A stretch of 64,000 nt of DNA from Sandaracinaceae bacterium (GTDB taxonomy: Bacteria; Myxococcota_A; Polyangia; Polyangiales; Sandaracinaceae), in contig JAVJQK010000050.1 of NCBI GenBank assembly GCA_040218145.1, forward strand, positions 186,001 to 250,000. The letters run 5' to 3'. The translations under genes were made by a program, and so were the position numbers. The first letter of the stretch is position 1. Each line of letters opens with the position of its first letter. Below the pieces are notes generated by a model. The model was not told the origin of the DNA, did not search any database, and was given only the letters and a program-made list of their open reading frames with translations. Positions 50,974 through 59,689 of this stretch are shown here, one piece after another.

Positions 50974-52251
50974 GTGCGCCTCTCTTCGCTCTTCTTCACT
51001 GTCCTCGCCCTCGCGCTCTCGATGCCCGGCTGCGCCGGTCAGGAGTGCGACTTCAACTCCCAGTGCGGCGAGCGCTTCTACTGCAGCTTCGGTCGGTGCG
51101 AGCAGGACTGCCGCATGGATCTCGACTGCGATCCGGGCGAGGGCTGCAGCGCGATCGGGCAGTGCATCGCGGGGCTCGACTCCGGGCCGCCGCCGCTCGA
51201 CTCCGGCCTGCCGACCGACGGCAGCCCGCCGCCGCCGACGGACACGGGCGTCGTGGACCCGCCGCGCGACTCGGGCGTCGACACGGGGGTGGTGGACCCG
51301 CCGCGCGACTCTGGCGTCGACACGGGCGTGCGCGACACGGGCGTGCCGACGGGCAGCGGCCGCTACCTCGACCGCTGCAGCGGCGGCGGCGACTGCGCGA
51401 GCGGGCTCTGCGTCGACGACGTCGGCGGCACGCGCATGTGCAGCATCTCCTGCGTCGCGCACCGCGACTGCGCGTCGGAGCACGTCTGCGTCTCGGGCGT
51501 GTGCATGCACGACGACACCGGCGCCAGCTGCTCCACGGCCAGCCCCGCCGCCTGCGCGCTCGGCCTCTGCATCGGCAACTCCTCGACCGGCACCGGCCAC
51601 TGCACCCGCGACTGCGCCACCGCGGGCGACTGCCCGGCCGGCTTCGCCTGCGCCGACGCGGGCGGCACGCGCGTCTGCGTCGACATCGAGCACGGCTGCA
51701 GCGGCGCCTCCCAGTGCGAGACCGGCCTCTGCCTCTCCGCCCAGGGCTGCACCGCCGAGTGCCGCACCGCCGCCGACTGCCCCCGCCGCTTCGGGTTCCT
51801 CCCGCAGTACACGTGCGAGCGCGCCTTCGGCTCGACCAACCCCATCTGCGTGCCCCCGTCCGACGTGCTCGGACCCGACCCGATCGGCGCTAGCTGTCCG
51901 GCGGTGGGCTCCAACACGTGCCGCAGCGGCGCTTGCGATACCGCGGCTCCCACGGGACCCAACTGCACCCAGTCCTGCACCCAGGAGGGCGGCTGCGGCG
52001 CGGGCACGGGCTGCTTCCCGTCGCTCGAGGACACCAACGGCGACGGCGCGCCCGACACGATCTACCTGCTCTGCTCGCGCTCCGGCAGCGGCGCGCTGGG
52101 ATCGCCCTGCTCGACCGGCCGCCAGTGCGACTCCGGCCTGTGCGACACGGCGGGCTTCTGCACGCGCCTCTGCACCGACGACGCGCTCTGCCCGACCGGG
52201 ATGCGCTGCGAGCGGGTCGCCGGGTTCACCGAGTCGTTCTGTCGCCGCTGA
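50974..52251 (+). CDS. Cys-rich lipoprotein with tandem repeat linker
   Basis: A 425-residue lipoprotein: signal MRLSSLFFTVLALALSMPGC (lipobox MPGC), a first Cys-rich part (CDFNSQCGERFYCSFGRC), a linker with a duplicated VVDPPRDSGVDTG unit, then further EGF-like Cys modules (CSGGGDCASGLCVDD; CSGASQCETGLCLSA; CTDDALCPTGMRCERVA). It is a different Cys-rich class from the CGGCGN proteins. The start GTG 50974 has TAGACT 9 bases upstream. The end overlaps the transporter gene on the other strand by 26 bases. Surface role likely; function unknown. Confidence 0.8.
   Translation: MRLSSLFFTVLALALSMPGCAGQECDFNSQCGERFYCSFGRCEQDCRMDLDCDPGEGCSAIGQCIAGLDSGPPPLDSGLPTDGSPPPPTDTGVVDPPRDSGVDTGVVDPPRDSGVDTGVRDTGVPTGSGRYLDRCSGGGDCASGLCVDDVGGTRMCSISCVAHRDCASEHVCVSGVCMHDDTGASCSTASPAACALGLCIGNSSTGTGHCTRDCATAGDCPAGFACADAGGTRVCVDIEHGCSGASQCETGLCLSAQGCTAECRTAADCPRRFGFLPQYTCERAFGSTNPICVPPSDVLGPDPIGASCPAVGSNTCRSGACDTAAPTGPNCTQSCTQEGGCGAGTGCFPSLEDTNGDGAPDTIYLLCSRSGSGALGSPCSTGRQCDSGLCDTAGFCTRLCTDDALCPTGMRCERVAGFTESFCRR
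51250..51327 (+). repeat. 39-bp tandem duplication in frame
   Basis: Two copies (51250-51288 and 51289-51327) coding for VVDPPRDSGVDTG, with only wobble differences. The linker thus appears recently lengthened. Confidence 0.9.
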
Positions 52252-53860
52252 CCTTGCTGTCACCGAGCGGGAGATCCTCGGCCGCGCGGACGAGGTGACG
52301 CGCGGCGCGGCGGGCCTCGGCGAGGAGGTGGTAGCTGGTCATCGATGGGCCGGCGCTGGCTTCCCCCCGGGTGGCGGCGGCGATGAGGGACTTGCGGTCG
52401 TGCTGGTAGCGCTCCTCGAGCACGCCGAGCGCCTCGTCGGCGTCCGAGAGGCGGAAGCCCTCGCGCTCGGGGTTGGCGAGGGTGATCACCCGGTGCAGGG
52501 CCTCGCCGAGGGGGCCGTCGAAGCGGGCGGCGCGGGTGGTGTCGGCCTCGCGCAGGGTCAGCAGCGCGGCCGCCTGCTCGACCGCGGTGTAGTAGTGGCG
52601 TGAGGTGCGGATGAGCAGGGCGAGGGTCCCGGCCGTCGCGTCCGACAGCTGCGCGCGATCGAGGGCGGAGAAGCCCTCGCCGATCGCGTCCATGAGGTGG
52701 TGGAAGCGCTCGATGCGTCGCTCTACCACCGCGCGGTCGGCGGCGGGCGCGCGGAGCGCGAGGCCGACGATCTCGCCCGCGTGTCGGCCCGCGCGCCGCA
52801 TCTCGAGCGTGAGGGACTCGATGGCGAGGGCGGGCACGCTCAGCACGTTGGCGTCGAGGTGGCGGGGCTCGCCTTTCTTCTCGTCCTCGCTGACGAAGCG
52901 GCGCTCGAGCCACACGCGGAGCCGCCCGCTGAGCGGCCACATCAGGAGCACGCCGAGCAGGTTGAAGACGGTGTGGAAGAGCGCGAGCAGGGTGGGGAGC
53001 GGCGTCTGATCCCCGAGCAGGAGCAGCATCGCGTCGAGCAGCCAGGGGAGGAGCGCGAGCGCGACCACGGCGGCCAGGAGGTTGAACGCGACGTGGCCGA
53101 CGGCGGTGCGCTTGGCCGCGCTCGTCGCGCCGACGGCGGCGAAGGCGGCGGTGGAGGTCGTGCCGAGGTTCGCGCCGATCACCATCGCGCCCGCGTCCTG
53201 CAGATCGATCAGCCCGCCCGCGGCCGCGGTGAGGGTCAGGGCGAGCGCGGCGCTCGAGGACTGCATGATGACGGTGAGCAGGGCGCCTAGACCGAAGAAC
53301 ACCAGCCCCGAGAGCGGCCCACCGAGCTTCAGGCTCGCCAGGTCCAGCTCCGCGCCGAGCCCGTCGAACGCGGCTTTGAGGATCCCGAGGCCGAGGAAGA
53401 AGAGCCCGAAGCCGGCGAGCGCCTCGCCCAGCGCCGCGCGCCGTCTCCCGCGGTTGCCGAGCCCGAGCAACATGCCGACGCCGATCATCGGCAGGGCGAA
53501 GGCCTCGAGGTCGACCTCGAAGCCGGTGAGCGCGACCAGCCACGCGGTCATGGTCGTGCCGACGTTGCTGCCGAAGACGACCCACAGGGCGCGGCCGAGG
53601 TCGAGCAAGCCCGCGTTGACGAAGCCGATCGCGGCCACGGTCACGGCGCTCGAGGACTGGACCAGCGCGGTCATCAGGACGCCGGCGAGCAGGGCGCGCG
53701 GGCGGTCCCGGGTCCAGCGCGCGAGCAGATCGCGCAGGAGCTTGCCGGCCGCGACCTTCAGCCCTTCGGTCATGAGGCGCATGCCGAGGAGGAAGAGGCC
53801 GACGCCTCCGACGACCGTGGCGATCAGGGCGCCGTTGAGCTCGACGGAGGGCGCGTCCAT
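52226..53860 (-). CDS. Na+/phosphate cotransporter family protein with PhoU-like tail
   Basis: A 544-residue NptA/PNaS family transporter. Two inverted copies of the family signature are present: ALVQSSSAVTVAAIGFVNAG and VIMQSSSAALALTLTAAAGG, each followed by GSNVGTT and GANLGTT. About eight membrane helices occupy residues 15-310. The last 200 residues are helical and PhoU-like (IERFHHLMDAIGEGFSALDR). It should import inorganic phosphate with sodium, or act in phosphate efflux. TAGCGC ends 6 bases before ATG 53860, and its TAG is also the stop codon of the site-2 protease gene 9 bases upstream. Confidence 0.92.
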   Translation of the reverse strand: MDAPSVELNGALIATVVGGVGLFLLGMRLMTEGLKVAAGKLLRDLLARWTRDRPRALLAGVLMTALVQSSSAVTVAAIGFVNAGLLDLGRALWVVFGSNVGTTMTAWLVALTGFEVDLEAFALPMIGVGMLLGLGNRGRRRAALGEALAGFGLFFLGLGILKAAFDGLGAELDLASLKLGGPLSGLVFFGLGALLTVIMQSSSAALALTLTAAAGGLIDLQDAGAMVIGANLGTTSTAAFAAVGATSAAKRTAVGHVAFNLLAAVVALALLPWLLDAMLLLLGDQTPLPTLLALFHTVFNLLGVLLMWPLSGRLRVWLERRFVSEDEKKGEPRHLDANVLSVPALAIESLTLEMRRAGRHAGEIVGLALRAPAADRAVVERRIERFHHLMDAIGEGFSALDRAQLSDATAGTLALLIRTSRHYYTAVEQAAALLTLREADTTRAARFDGPLGEALHRVITLANPEREGFRLSDADEALGVLEERYQHDRKSLIAAATRGEASAGPSMTSYHLLAEARRAARHLVRAAEDLPLGDSKVSGDRTTR

Positions 53861-53866
53861 GTCCGC

Positions 53867-53872
53867 GCGCTA
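53867..53872 (-). promoter_or_regulatory. -10 box overlapping the protease stop codon
   Basis: TAGCGC ends 6 bases before ATG 53860; TAG is the stop of the gene at 53870-54970. Would give the transporter a leaderless promoter of its own. Confidence 0.35.
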
Positions 53873-54970
53873 CTGCGTCAGGTTGATCACGTCGCGGCCC
53901 ATCACGAGCACGAGCACGCCGAGCAGGAAGATGATGCCCACCGTGTGAATGGCGGCCTCGACCTTCTCGTTCGCGCGGCGCCGGGTGATCACCTCGTAGC
54001 CCAGGAACGCGAGCCGGCCGCCGTCGAGGGCGGGGAAGGGCAGGAGGTTGAAGAGCCCGAGCGCGACCGAGAGGTTGAAGAGGAGCGCGATGTACATCTG
54101 CGCGCCGATCTCGATCGAGTCCGCCAGGACCTTCGTCATGCCCACCGCGCTGGTGACGCCGTCGGTGCTGCGCCGCTCGATCAGGTTCGCGATGGCCGCG
54201 AGCGAGAGCAGGGTGGTCACGAGCGGCTTCTCCCACGCGGCGCGCAAGGCGCCTTGGAAGTCGGTCGTGTGGTACGAGTAGATGGGCCGGCCGGCGATGT
54301 GCACGCCGAGGCGGCCGCGGTCGTCGACCCGCTCGGGCGTGGCCATGAACTCGAGGCGCTGGCCCTCGCGCTCCACCACATAGAGGGTGCGCTGACCGGC
54401 GGCGGCCGTGGTGGCCTCGACGAGATCGTCGAAGTCGCTGACCTCGGTCTGACCGACCTGGACGATGCGGTCGCCCGCGATGATGCCCTTGGCGTCCGTG
54501 TCTGCGTCCGGGTCGACCGCCTCCGCCATGTGCGCGGGGGAACCCTTTGTCGCGTACCAGACCTCGGCCTCGAGCGTGCGGCTGGGCCAGCCGCCCACGA
54601 GGTGGAGGCAGAAGGCGATGAGCGCGGCCGCGAGGTAGTTCGCGAGCGGGCCGGCGAAGATGGTCACGATGCGCGCGAAGACGCCCTTGTTGGCGTAGGC
54701 CTCGTCGTCGTCCGGGTCGATCGGCTCGACCGGGTTCATGCCGTCGATCTGCACGTACGCGAGGAGCGGCAGCGCGCAGACCTGGTAGGTGGTCGGGCTG
54801 TTCTTCGGCTTGTACTTCCAGAGCGCGGGGCCGAGGCCGATGCTGTACTTCAGCACCCGCATCCCGAAGGCGCGCGCCGCGAGGTAGTGCCCCGACTCGT
54901 GCACGATCACGAGGAAGGAGATGCCGAGGATGGCGATGGCGACGCTGAGCGGCGTGTTGAGGAATTCCAT
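53870..54970 (-). CDS. site-2 protease, M50 family (RseP-like)
   Basis: A 366-residue intramembrane metalloprotease. The zinc motif HESGH is at residues 24-28 in the first helix, and the third ligand lies in LFNLLPFPALDGGRLAF near the C-terminus. A PDZ-like domain is at about residues 160-220 (GIIAGDRIVQVGQTEVSDFD). Such enzymes cut anti-sigma factors in envelope-stress signalling, and also remove signal-peptide remnants. It is followed by the phosphate transporter 9 bases away. The leader has CTGGAG upstream and TATGGT about 33 bases from the ATG, so it has a normal leader. No rseA-like gene is near. Confidence 0.92.
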   Translation of the reverse strand: MEFLNTPLSVAIAILGISFLVIVHESGHYLAARAFGMRVLKYSIGLGPALWKYKPKNSPTTYQVCALPLLAYVQIDGMNPVEPIDPDDDEAYANKGVFARIVTIFAGPLANYLAAALIAFCLHLVGGWPSRTLEAEVWYATKGSPAHMAEAVDPDADTDAKGIIAGDRIVQVGQTEVSDFDDLVEATTAAAGQRTLYVVEREGQRLEFMATPERVDDRGRLGVHIAGRPIYSYHTTDFQGALRAAWEKPLVTTLLSLAAIANLIERRSTDGVTSAVGMTKVLADSIEIGAQMYIALLFNLSVALGLFNLLPFPALDGGRLAFLGYEVITRRRANEKVEAAIHTVGIIFLLGVLVLVMGRDVINLTQ

Positions 54971-55052
54971 GGGCTTCGGCCGGGCTCCAGAGGCCCGACC
55001 ATAACTTCATCCCCGCCACGGGGCTACGTTCGACCCGGCCCGCGTTCGTCCG

Positions 55053-55058
55053 TAGACT
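55053..55058 (+). promoter_or_regulatory. -10 box (leaderless) for the transglutaminase-like gene
   Basis: TAGACT ends 7 bases before ATG 55066; supports this ATG over the GTG at 55063. Confidence 0.5.
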
Positions 55059-55065
55059 TCCCGTG

Positions 55066-56742
55066 ATGACCCCCCGTCGGCGCGCCCTGATGCTCACCAG
55101 CGCGTTGCTCGGGCTCCTCGGTTTCGCGGCCCTCGCCTTCGCGGATGGGCCGACCCTGCACGAGTTCGTGCCCGACCTCGGGGCGGACGAGGGGGCGCTC
55201 GTGATGTCGAGCGGAGGGGAGACGCCGGACGCGATCGTCTCGCAGGGCGAGGTGCTGCCCGCGCCCGAGGGCGGCCCGCTCGACCGCAACTCCGAGGCGC
55301 CGATGGCGGCCGGGGAGGGCGACTCGGTGCGCCAGGAGGAGGCCGGCCGCCGCTCGCCCGACTTCCGCCCCGACCGGGTCACGGAGCTCAACGGGACCGT
55401 GGGCTACTTCACGGTGTTCACGCCGACCATCGCGCCGTTCAAGCGGGTGACCGCGCTCGACGCGGTGACGCTCGCCCGGGACGGCACGCCCATCCTCAGC
55501 GGCGCGAGCGCGACGCGCGTGCCCGTCGAGGTGCTCGGCGCGCACGCCCCGCCCCCCGACGAGCGGCCGCGCGACCGCTTCTGGGGCAACGTCGTGCTCG
55601 ACTTCTCGGAGGGCCGCACGGTGCCGTTCCCGTCGGTCGCGCCCGACGCGCGGCTCCTGACCGTCGACGCCGATCCCTCGGTGAGGCTGACGTTCTCGAA
55701 GGACTCGGCCGATAACTTCTTCGCCACGGCGGGCCCGGACGCGCCGCGCTACGTGCGGGTGATCTTCCTGACCGACGCGCCGCGCACGTACTTCGGACAG
55801 CCGATCCCGGCCGGGCCCGTGACGTTCCACGCCGACCAGACGCCGGCGCTCCCCGCCTCGGTGCAGCGCGACGCGAGCCTCTTCGCGGCCGAGCTCGGCC
55901 TCTCGCGCGACAGCGAGTTCGGGCAGGCCCTGCGCGCCCTGGCCACGCACTTCCGCAGCTTCGAGGAGTCGAGCGAGCCGCCGCGCGACACCGGGCGGAT
56001 CTATCTCGACCTCTCCCGCGGTAAGCGCGGCATCTGCCGGCACCGCGCGTACGGCTTCGTCATCACCGCGATCGGGCTCGGCATGCACGCGCGCTTCGTG
56101 CAGAACGAGGCGCACGCGTGGGCGGAGGTGGAGCTGCCGGGTGACGCGGGCTGGCTGCGGGTGGATCTGGGCGGCGCGGCGACGGGGCTCGAGGCGCGCG
56201 GCGCGGAGAACCGACCCCCGCACCGGCCCGACGTGACCGATCCGCTGCCGCGCCCCGAGGCGTACGAGCGCGCCTACGAAGAGGCGGCGCAGATGAGCGG
56301 CCTCCGCGCGCCCGAGCCGGGCGAGGGCGGCGGCGAAGGACAGGGCGGCGGCGCGTCTGGCGTTGGAGAGGACGGCGACTCCGAGCTGTCGGGCGCCGCG
56401 CCGTCAGAAGGCCCGAGCGCGCAGCCGCAGCCCGGGAGCGGGGCGCGACGCCCTCTCACGCTCACCGTCGATCGGCGCGCGTTCGAGGTCTTCCGCGGCC
56501 GGGAGCTCGAGGTGACCGGCGGCGCCCGATCCGGCGGCGGCGCCGTCGCGGGGCTCCGCGTCGAGGCGCTGCTGCGGGCCCCCCGCGGCGACCGCGAGTG
56601 GCTGCTCGGCGTCACCGTCACGGACGAGAACGGCCGCTACCGTGGGGTCTACGGCGTGCCCCCCGACTTGCCGGTCGGTGACTATCAGCTCCTCGTCCGC
56701 AGCCCGGGCAACCGCGAGCTCTCGGCGGCCACGGCGCGTTGA
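55066..56742 (+). CDS. exported transglutaminase-like domain protein
   Basis: A 558-residue exported protein: signal peptide (ALMLTSALLGLLGFAALAFA-D), an acidic region, then a beta-rich section and a transglutaminase-like core with the triad Cys in SRGKRGICRHRAYGF, His in NEAHAWAEVEL and Asp in WLRVDLGGAA. A Gly/Ser/Glu-rich linker (around residue 430) leads to a C-terminal Ig-like/macroglobulin-like domain (LGVTVTDENGRYRGVYGVPP). Such enzymes can be cross-linking or peptidase-like in the envelope. TAGACT 7 bases upstream sets the start. It converges on the MscS gene with a 3-base gap. Confidence 0.82.
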   Translation: MTPRRRALMLTSALLGLLGFAALAFADGPTLHEFVPDLGADEGALVMSSGGETPDAIVSQGEVLPAPEGGPLDRNSEAPMAAGEGDSVRQEEAGRRSPDFRPDRVTELNGTVGYFTVFTPTIAPFKRVTALDAVTLARDGTPILSGASATRVPVEVLGAHAPPPDERPRDRFWGNVVLDFSEGRTVPFPSVAPDARLLTVDADPSVRLTFSKDSADNFFATAGPDAPRYVRVIFLTDAPRTYFGQPIPAGPVTFHADQTPALPASVQRDASLFAAELGLSRDSEFGQALRALATHFRSFEESSEPPRDTGRIYLDLSRGKRGICRHRAYGFVITAIGLGMHARFVQNEAHAWAEVELPGDAGWLRVDLGGAATGLEARGAENRPPHRPDVTDPLPRPEAYERAYEEAAQMSGLRAPEPGEGGGEGQGGGASGVGEDGDSELSGAAPSEGPSAQPQPGSGARRPLTLTVDRRAFEVFRGRELEVTGGARSGGGAVAGLRVEALLRAPRGDREWLLGVTVTDENGRYRGVYGVPPDLPVGDYQLLVRSPGNRELSAATAR

Positions 56743-56745
56743 GTC

Positions 56746-57615
56746 TCAGAAGAGGCTCGTGTCCGCGTCCTCGCGCGGCGGGACGACGGCGGCGTCGCCG
56801 CGGCGGCGCTCGAGGAAGGTTCGCAAGATGCGCTGCTCGGTGCGGCCACGCTCGCGCACGGGCGTCGGGACGCGCAGGACGAGCTCGAGCTCGCCCGCCT
56901 TCGGCATCGCGACCAGGACCCGCGGCTCGACGGAGAACTTCGGGAGCGAGTGCTTGTCGCTGAGGCGGTCCATGAAGGCGCGCGCGGGCTCGACGAAGTC
57001 GGCGCACGCGTCGTTGGCCACCGCGAGCAAGGTCTCCTCCGCGCTCCGCCAGTCGTCCTCGGCCTTGATGGGCAGGGTCATCACGTGCACGACGTAGCGG
57101 TCCATGAAGGTCTCGTTGGTCACGCCGCCGCTCAGCATCACGCTGTTGGGCACGACGACCGCGCGGCCGGTCCGCTGGTGACCCGGGCCGACCTCGAGGA
57201 GCGTGGTCGAGAGCAGGGTGCTGTCGATCACGTCGCCGCGGACGCCGCCCATCTCGACCCGGTCGCCGATCGCGAACGAGCCGCTCGTCGCGCGCAGGAT
57301 CGAGCCGCTCACGCACATGATCAGCTCTTTGGTCGCGAGCACAATGGCGGCCGCGATGGCCACCACGCTCACCGCGAAGGCCTGGAGCTCCGAGGCCCAG
57401 ATGACCATCACGCCGAGGCCGAGGCCGATCAGCACGAGGTTCCGGACGCTCGCGGTCCAGCGTCGCCGCATCGCGTCCGACGAGACCTTCATGTTGCGGA
57501 TGGTCCGCAGCACCGCGAAGCGCGAGAGGATGAGCGCGAAGATGAGCGTCCCGGTGGCGAGCAGGTTCCGCCGCAGCTCGGGGTCGTCCAGGAACGTCCA
57601 GGTCACGGGGCACAC
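56746..57615 (-). CDS. MscS family mechanosensitive channel
   Basis: A 289-residue small-conductance mechanosensitive channel-like protein. There are three predicted membrane helices (NLLATGTLIFALILSRF; LVLIGLGLGVMVIWASELQA; VVAIAAAIVLATKELIMCVS), followed by the family motif GSFAIGDRVEMGGVRGDVID and the beta domain VVVPNSVMLSGGVTN. Its C-terminal part is acidic/basic mixed (RERGRTEQRILRTFLERR). It likely opens under membrane tension. The start is GTG 57615; GTG 57606 is possible. It is divergent from the DUF4442 gene. Confidence 0.9.
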   Translation of the reverse strand: MCPVTWTFLDDPELRRNLLATGTLIFALILSRFAVLRTIRNMKVSSDAMRRRWTASVRNLVLIGLGLGVMVIWASELQAFAVSVVAIAAAIVLATKELIMCVSGSILRATSGSFAIGDRVEMGGVRGDVIDSTLLSTTLLEVGPGHQRTGRAVVVPNSVMLSGGVTNETFMDRYVVHVMTLPIKAEDDWRSAEETLLAVANDACADFVEPARAFMDRLSDKHSLPKFSVEPRVLVAMPKAGELELVLRVPTPVRERGRTEQRILRTFLERRRGDAAVVPPREDADTSLF

Positions 57616-57650
57616 TTGCCGCCTCGTCGGCCTCCACGCAACATCCGGGC

Positions 57651-58193
57651 ATGAGCCTCGTCGCCAATGTCACCAGCGCCTTCGAGGGTGTCCTCCCGAG
57701 CGGCGTCCTCCCGGACGTCGAGAAGCAGGGCAACTTCATCCGGACCAGCTGGGACCGGCTCGCGAAGGTGCCCGGCGGCAAGGCCCTCTTCAGCCGCCTC
57801 GTTGGCGTGGCCGCGCCGTACACCGGCTCCATGGGGGCCAAGGTCGTGGAGCTGGGGCGTGGGCACGCGCGGGTCGAGCTCGCCGATCGCCGCAAGGTCC
57901 GCAACCACCTCGACTGCGTGCACGCCATCGCGCTGGCCAACCTGGCCGAGCTGACCGGCAACGTCGCGGTGGCCTACACGCTCCCCGACGACGCCCGCTT
58001 CATCGTCGCGGGCATGGACATCAGCTACCTCAAGAAGGCGCGCGGCACGATCACCGGCGCCGCGAGCTGCCCCCTGTTCGACTCGAACGAAAAATCCGAG
58101 CACGACATCGAGGTCAGCCTCACGAACCGACAGGGCGAGCAGGTGGTGGTCGCCACGCTGCGCACCCTCATCGGTCCGAAGAAGAAGCGGTAG
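57651..58193 (+). CDS. DUF4442 hotdog-fold thioesterase-like protein
   Basis: A 180-residue protein of the DUF4442/PaaI-like hotdog group. Conserved signs are NHLDCVHAIALANLAELTGN and FIVAGMDISYLKKARGTITG, which form the core helix and active-site region of hotdog thioesterases. The N-terminal 50 residues are helical. It likely hydrolyses an acyl-CoA or acyl-ACP; the substrate is unknown. CAACAT lies 6 bases before ATG 57651. It ends in PKKKR, opposite the lysine-rich end of GlmU. Confidence 0.8.
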   Translation: MSLVANVTSAFEGVLPSGVLPDVEKQGNFIRTSWDRLAKVPGGKALFSRLVGVAAPYTGSMGAKVVELGRGHARVELADRRKVRNHLDCVHAIALANLAELTGNVAVAYTLPDDARFIVAGMDISYLKKARGTITGAASCPLFDSNEKSEHDIEVSLTNRQGEQVVVATLRTLIGPKKKR

Positions 58194-58213
58194 CAGCCCA
58201 GCTACTTCTTCTT
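58179..58213. terminator. palindrome formed by two convergent poly-lysine gene ends
   Basis: AAGAAGAAG (58179-58187) pairs with CTTCTTCTT (58205-58213), and TAGC (58191-58194) with GCTA (58201-58204). Both stop codons are inside. In each transcript a U-containing stretch follows the stem, so it may end both genes. Confidence 0.5.
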
Positions 58214-59629
58214 GGCGGCCGCGGCCTTCGCCTCGAGCCGCGCGCGCAGCCGCGACGCGTAGCCTTCCTTGTTCTCCTGCTTGGCGCGCCCGACCGCGAG
58301 CGCGTTCGCCGGCACGTTCTTCGTCACGGTGGTGCCGGTCGCGACGTACGCGCCCTTGCCCACCCGGATGGGCGCGACGAGCTGGCTGTCCGAGCCGATG
58401 AAGCAGCCCTCCTCGAGGTGCGTCACGTGCTTCTGGAAGCCGTCGTAGTTGCAGAAGATGGTGCCCGCGCCGACGTTGACGCGGTCCTCGACGATGCCGT
58501 CCCCGAGGTAGGCGAGGTGGTTCGCCTTCGCGCCGCGCCCGAGCTTGGTCTTCTTGGTCTCGACGAAGTTGCCGACGTGTGACTCCGGGCCGAGCTCCGA
58601 GCCCGGGCGGAGGTGCGAGAACGGGCCGACCTGCGCCCCCTCGCCCACCTTGCTGTCCGTCGCGACGCTGTAGGGCTTGAGGTAGGCGCCCGCGTCGACG
58701 GTGACGTTCGTGAGCACGCAGCCCACGTCCAGGCGCGCGCCCTCGCCGATGTGCGTGTCGCCGCGGAGCACCACGCCCGGCTCGAGCACCGCGTCGACCG
58801 CGAGGGTGACCCCGTGGTCGATGTCGACCCGCGAGAGATCGCGGATGGTGACGCCGGCCCGGGCGTGCCGCGTCGCGATGCGGCGGCGCATCACGGCGGC
58901 GGTCTCGGCGAGCTGCGCGCGGTCGTTGACGCCCTGCAGGCTCGCGAGCGGCCACTCGATCCCCCTCGCGCCGCCGCCCGAGGAGGCGGCCGCGACGATG
59001 TCGGTCAGGTAGAGCTCGCCCTGCGCGTTGTCGTCCGAGAGCTCGGCGAGCGCGTCCCGCAGGAAGCCCGCCTCGGCCGCGTAGACCCCGGGGTTGATCT
59101 CGTCGATCGCGCGCTCCGCCTCCGACGCGTCCTTGTGCTCGCGGATACCGACGACGGCGTCTCCTTCGCGCAGGATCCGGCCGTAGCCCGTGGGATCGGG
59201 CGCGCGGCAGGTCAGGAGGGACAGGGGGCCCTTCCCGTCGGCCCGCGCCTCGGCGCGCGCTTCGACCAGCGCGCTGACGGCCTCGGCCTCGAGGAGCGGC
59301 ACGTCGCCGTAGAGGATCACGACGTCGCCATCGAAGCCCTCGAGCGCGGGCATGCCGCAGCGCGCCGCGTGCCCGGTGCCTCGCTGCTCGGCCTGCAGCG
59401 CGGTCTTCACGCGGTCACCGAAGTCCGCGCGCAGCGCCTCCTCCACCGCCTCGGCGCCGTGGCCGACCACGACGACGACCTCGCTCGCCCCGGCGTCGAA
59501 GGCGGCCTGCACGGGCCAGCAGACCATCGGCCTCCCGGAGACCTCGTGCAGCACCTTGGGGAGGCGGCTCTTCATGCGGGTGCCCTGGCCGGCGGCGAGC
59601 ACGAGGGCGGCGAAGCGGGGGGCGCTCAT
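58202..59629 (-). CDS. glmU: bifunctional UDP-GlcNAc pyrophosphorylase / glucosamine-1-phosphate acetyltransferase
   Basis: A 475-residue GlmU. The nucleotidyltransferase domain has LAAGQGTRMKSRLPKVLHEV at residues 11-30, LQAEQRGTGHAARCG and YGDVPLL; the C-terminal left-handed beta-helix has hexapeptide repeats and the acetyltransferase segment LGDGIVEDRVNVGAGTIFCN. The enzyme makes UDP-GlcNAc for peptidoglycan and lipopolysaccharide. It normally has about 456 residues; the extra is a C-terminal Ala/Lys tail. ATG 59629 is chosen from the family start MSAPRFAALVLAAGQGTRM and TATGTG 8 bases upstream. Confidence 0.95.
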   Translation of the reverse strand: MSAPRFAALVLAAGQGTRMKSRLPKVLHEVSGRPMVCWPVQAAFDAGASEVVVVVGHGAEAVEEALRADFGDRVKTALQAEQRGTGHAARCGMPALEGFDGDVVILYGDVPLLEAEAVSALVEARAEARADGKGPLSLLTCRAPDPTGYGRILREGDAVVGIREHKDASEAERAIDEINPGVYAAEAGFLRDALAELSDDNAQGELYLTDIVAAASSGGGARGIEWPLASLQGVNDRAQLAETAAVMRRRIATRHARAGVTIRDLSRVDIDHGVTLAVDAVLEPGVVLRGDTHIGEGARLDVGCVLTNVTVDAGAYLKPYSVATDSKVGEGAQVGPFSHLRPGSELGPESHVGNFVETKKTKLGRGAKANHLAYLGDGIVEDRVNVGAGTIFCNYDGFQKHVTHLEEGCFIGSDSQLVAPIRVGKGAYVATGTTVTKNVPANALAVGRAKQENKEGYASRLRARLEAKAAAAKKK

Positions 59630-59637
59630 GGCTCGTG

Positions 59638-59643
59638 CACATA
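59638..59643 (-). promoter_or_regulatory. -10 box (leaderless) for glmU
   Basis: TATGTG on the minus strand ends 8 bases before ATG 59629. Confidence 0.4.
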
Positions 59644-59675
59644 GCGCACGGACCGCCGACACCCAAGAGGTCTGA

Positions 59676-59681
59676 TACCCT
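59676..59681 (+). promoter_or_regulatory. -10 box (leaderless) for the gene at 59690
   Basis: TACCCT ends 8 bases before ATG 59690 and sets this start over GTG 59684. Confidence 0.45.
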
Positions 59682-59689
59682 CGGTGACG

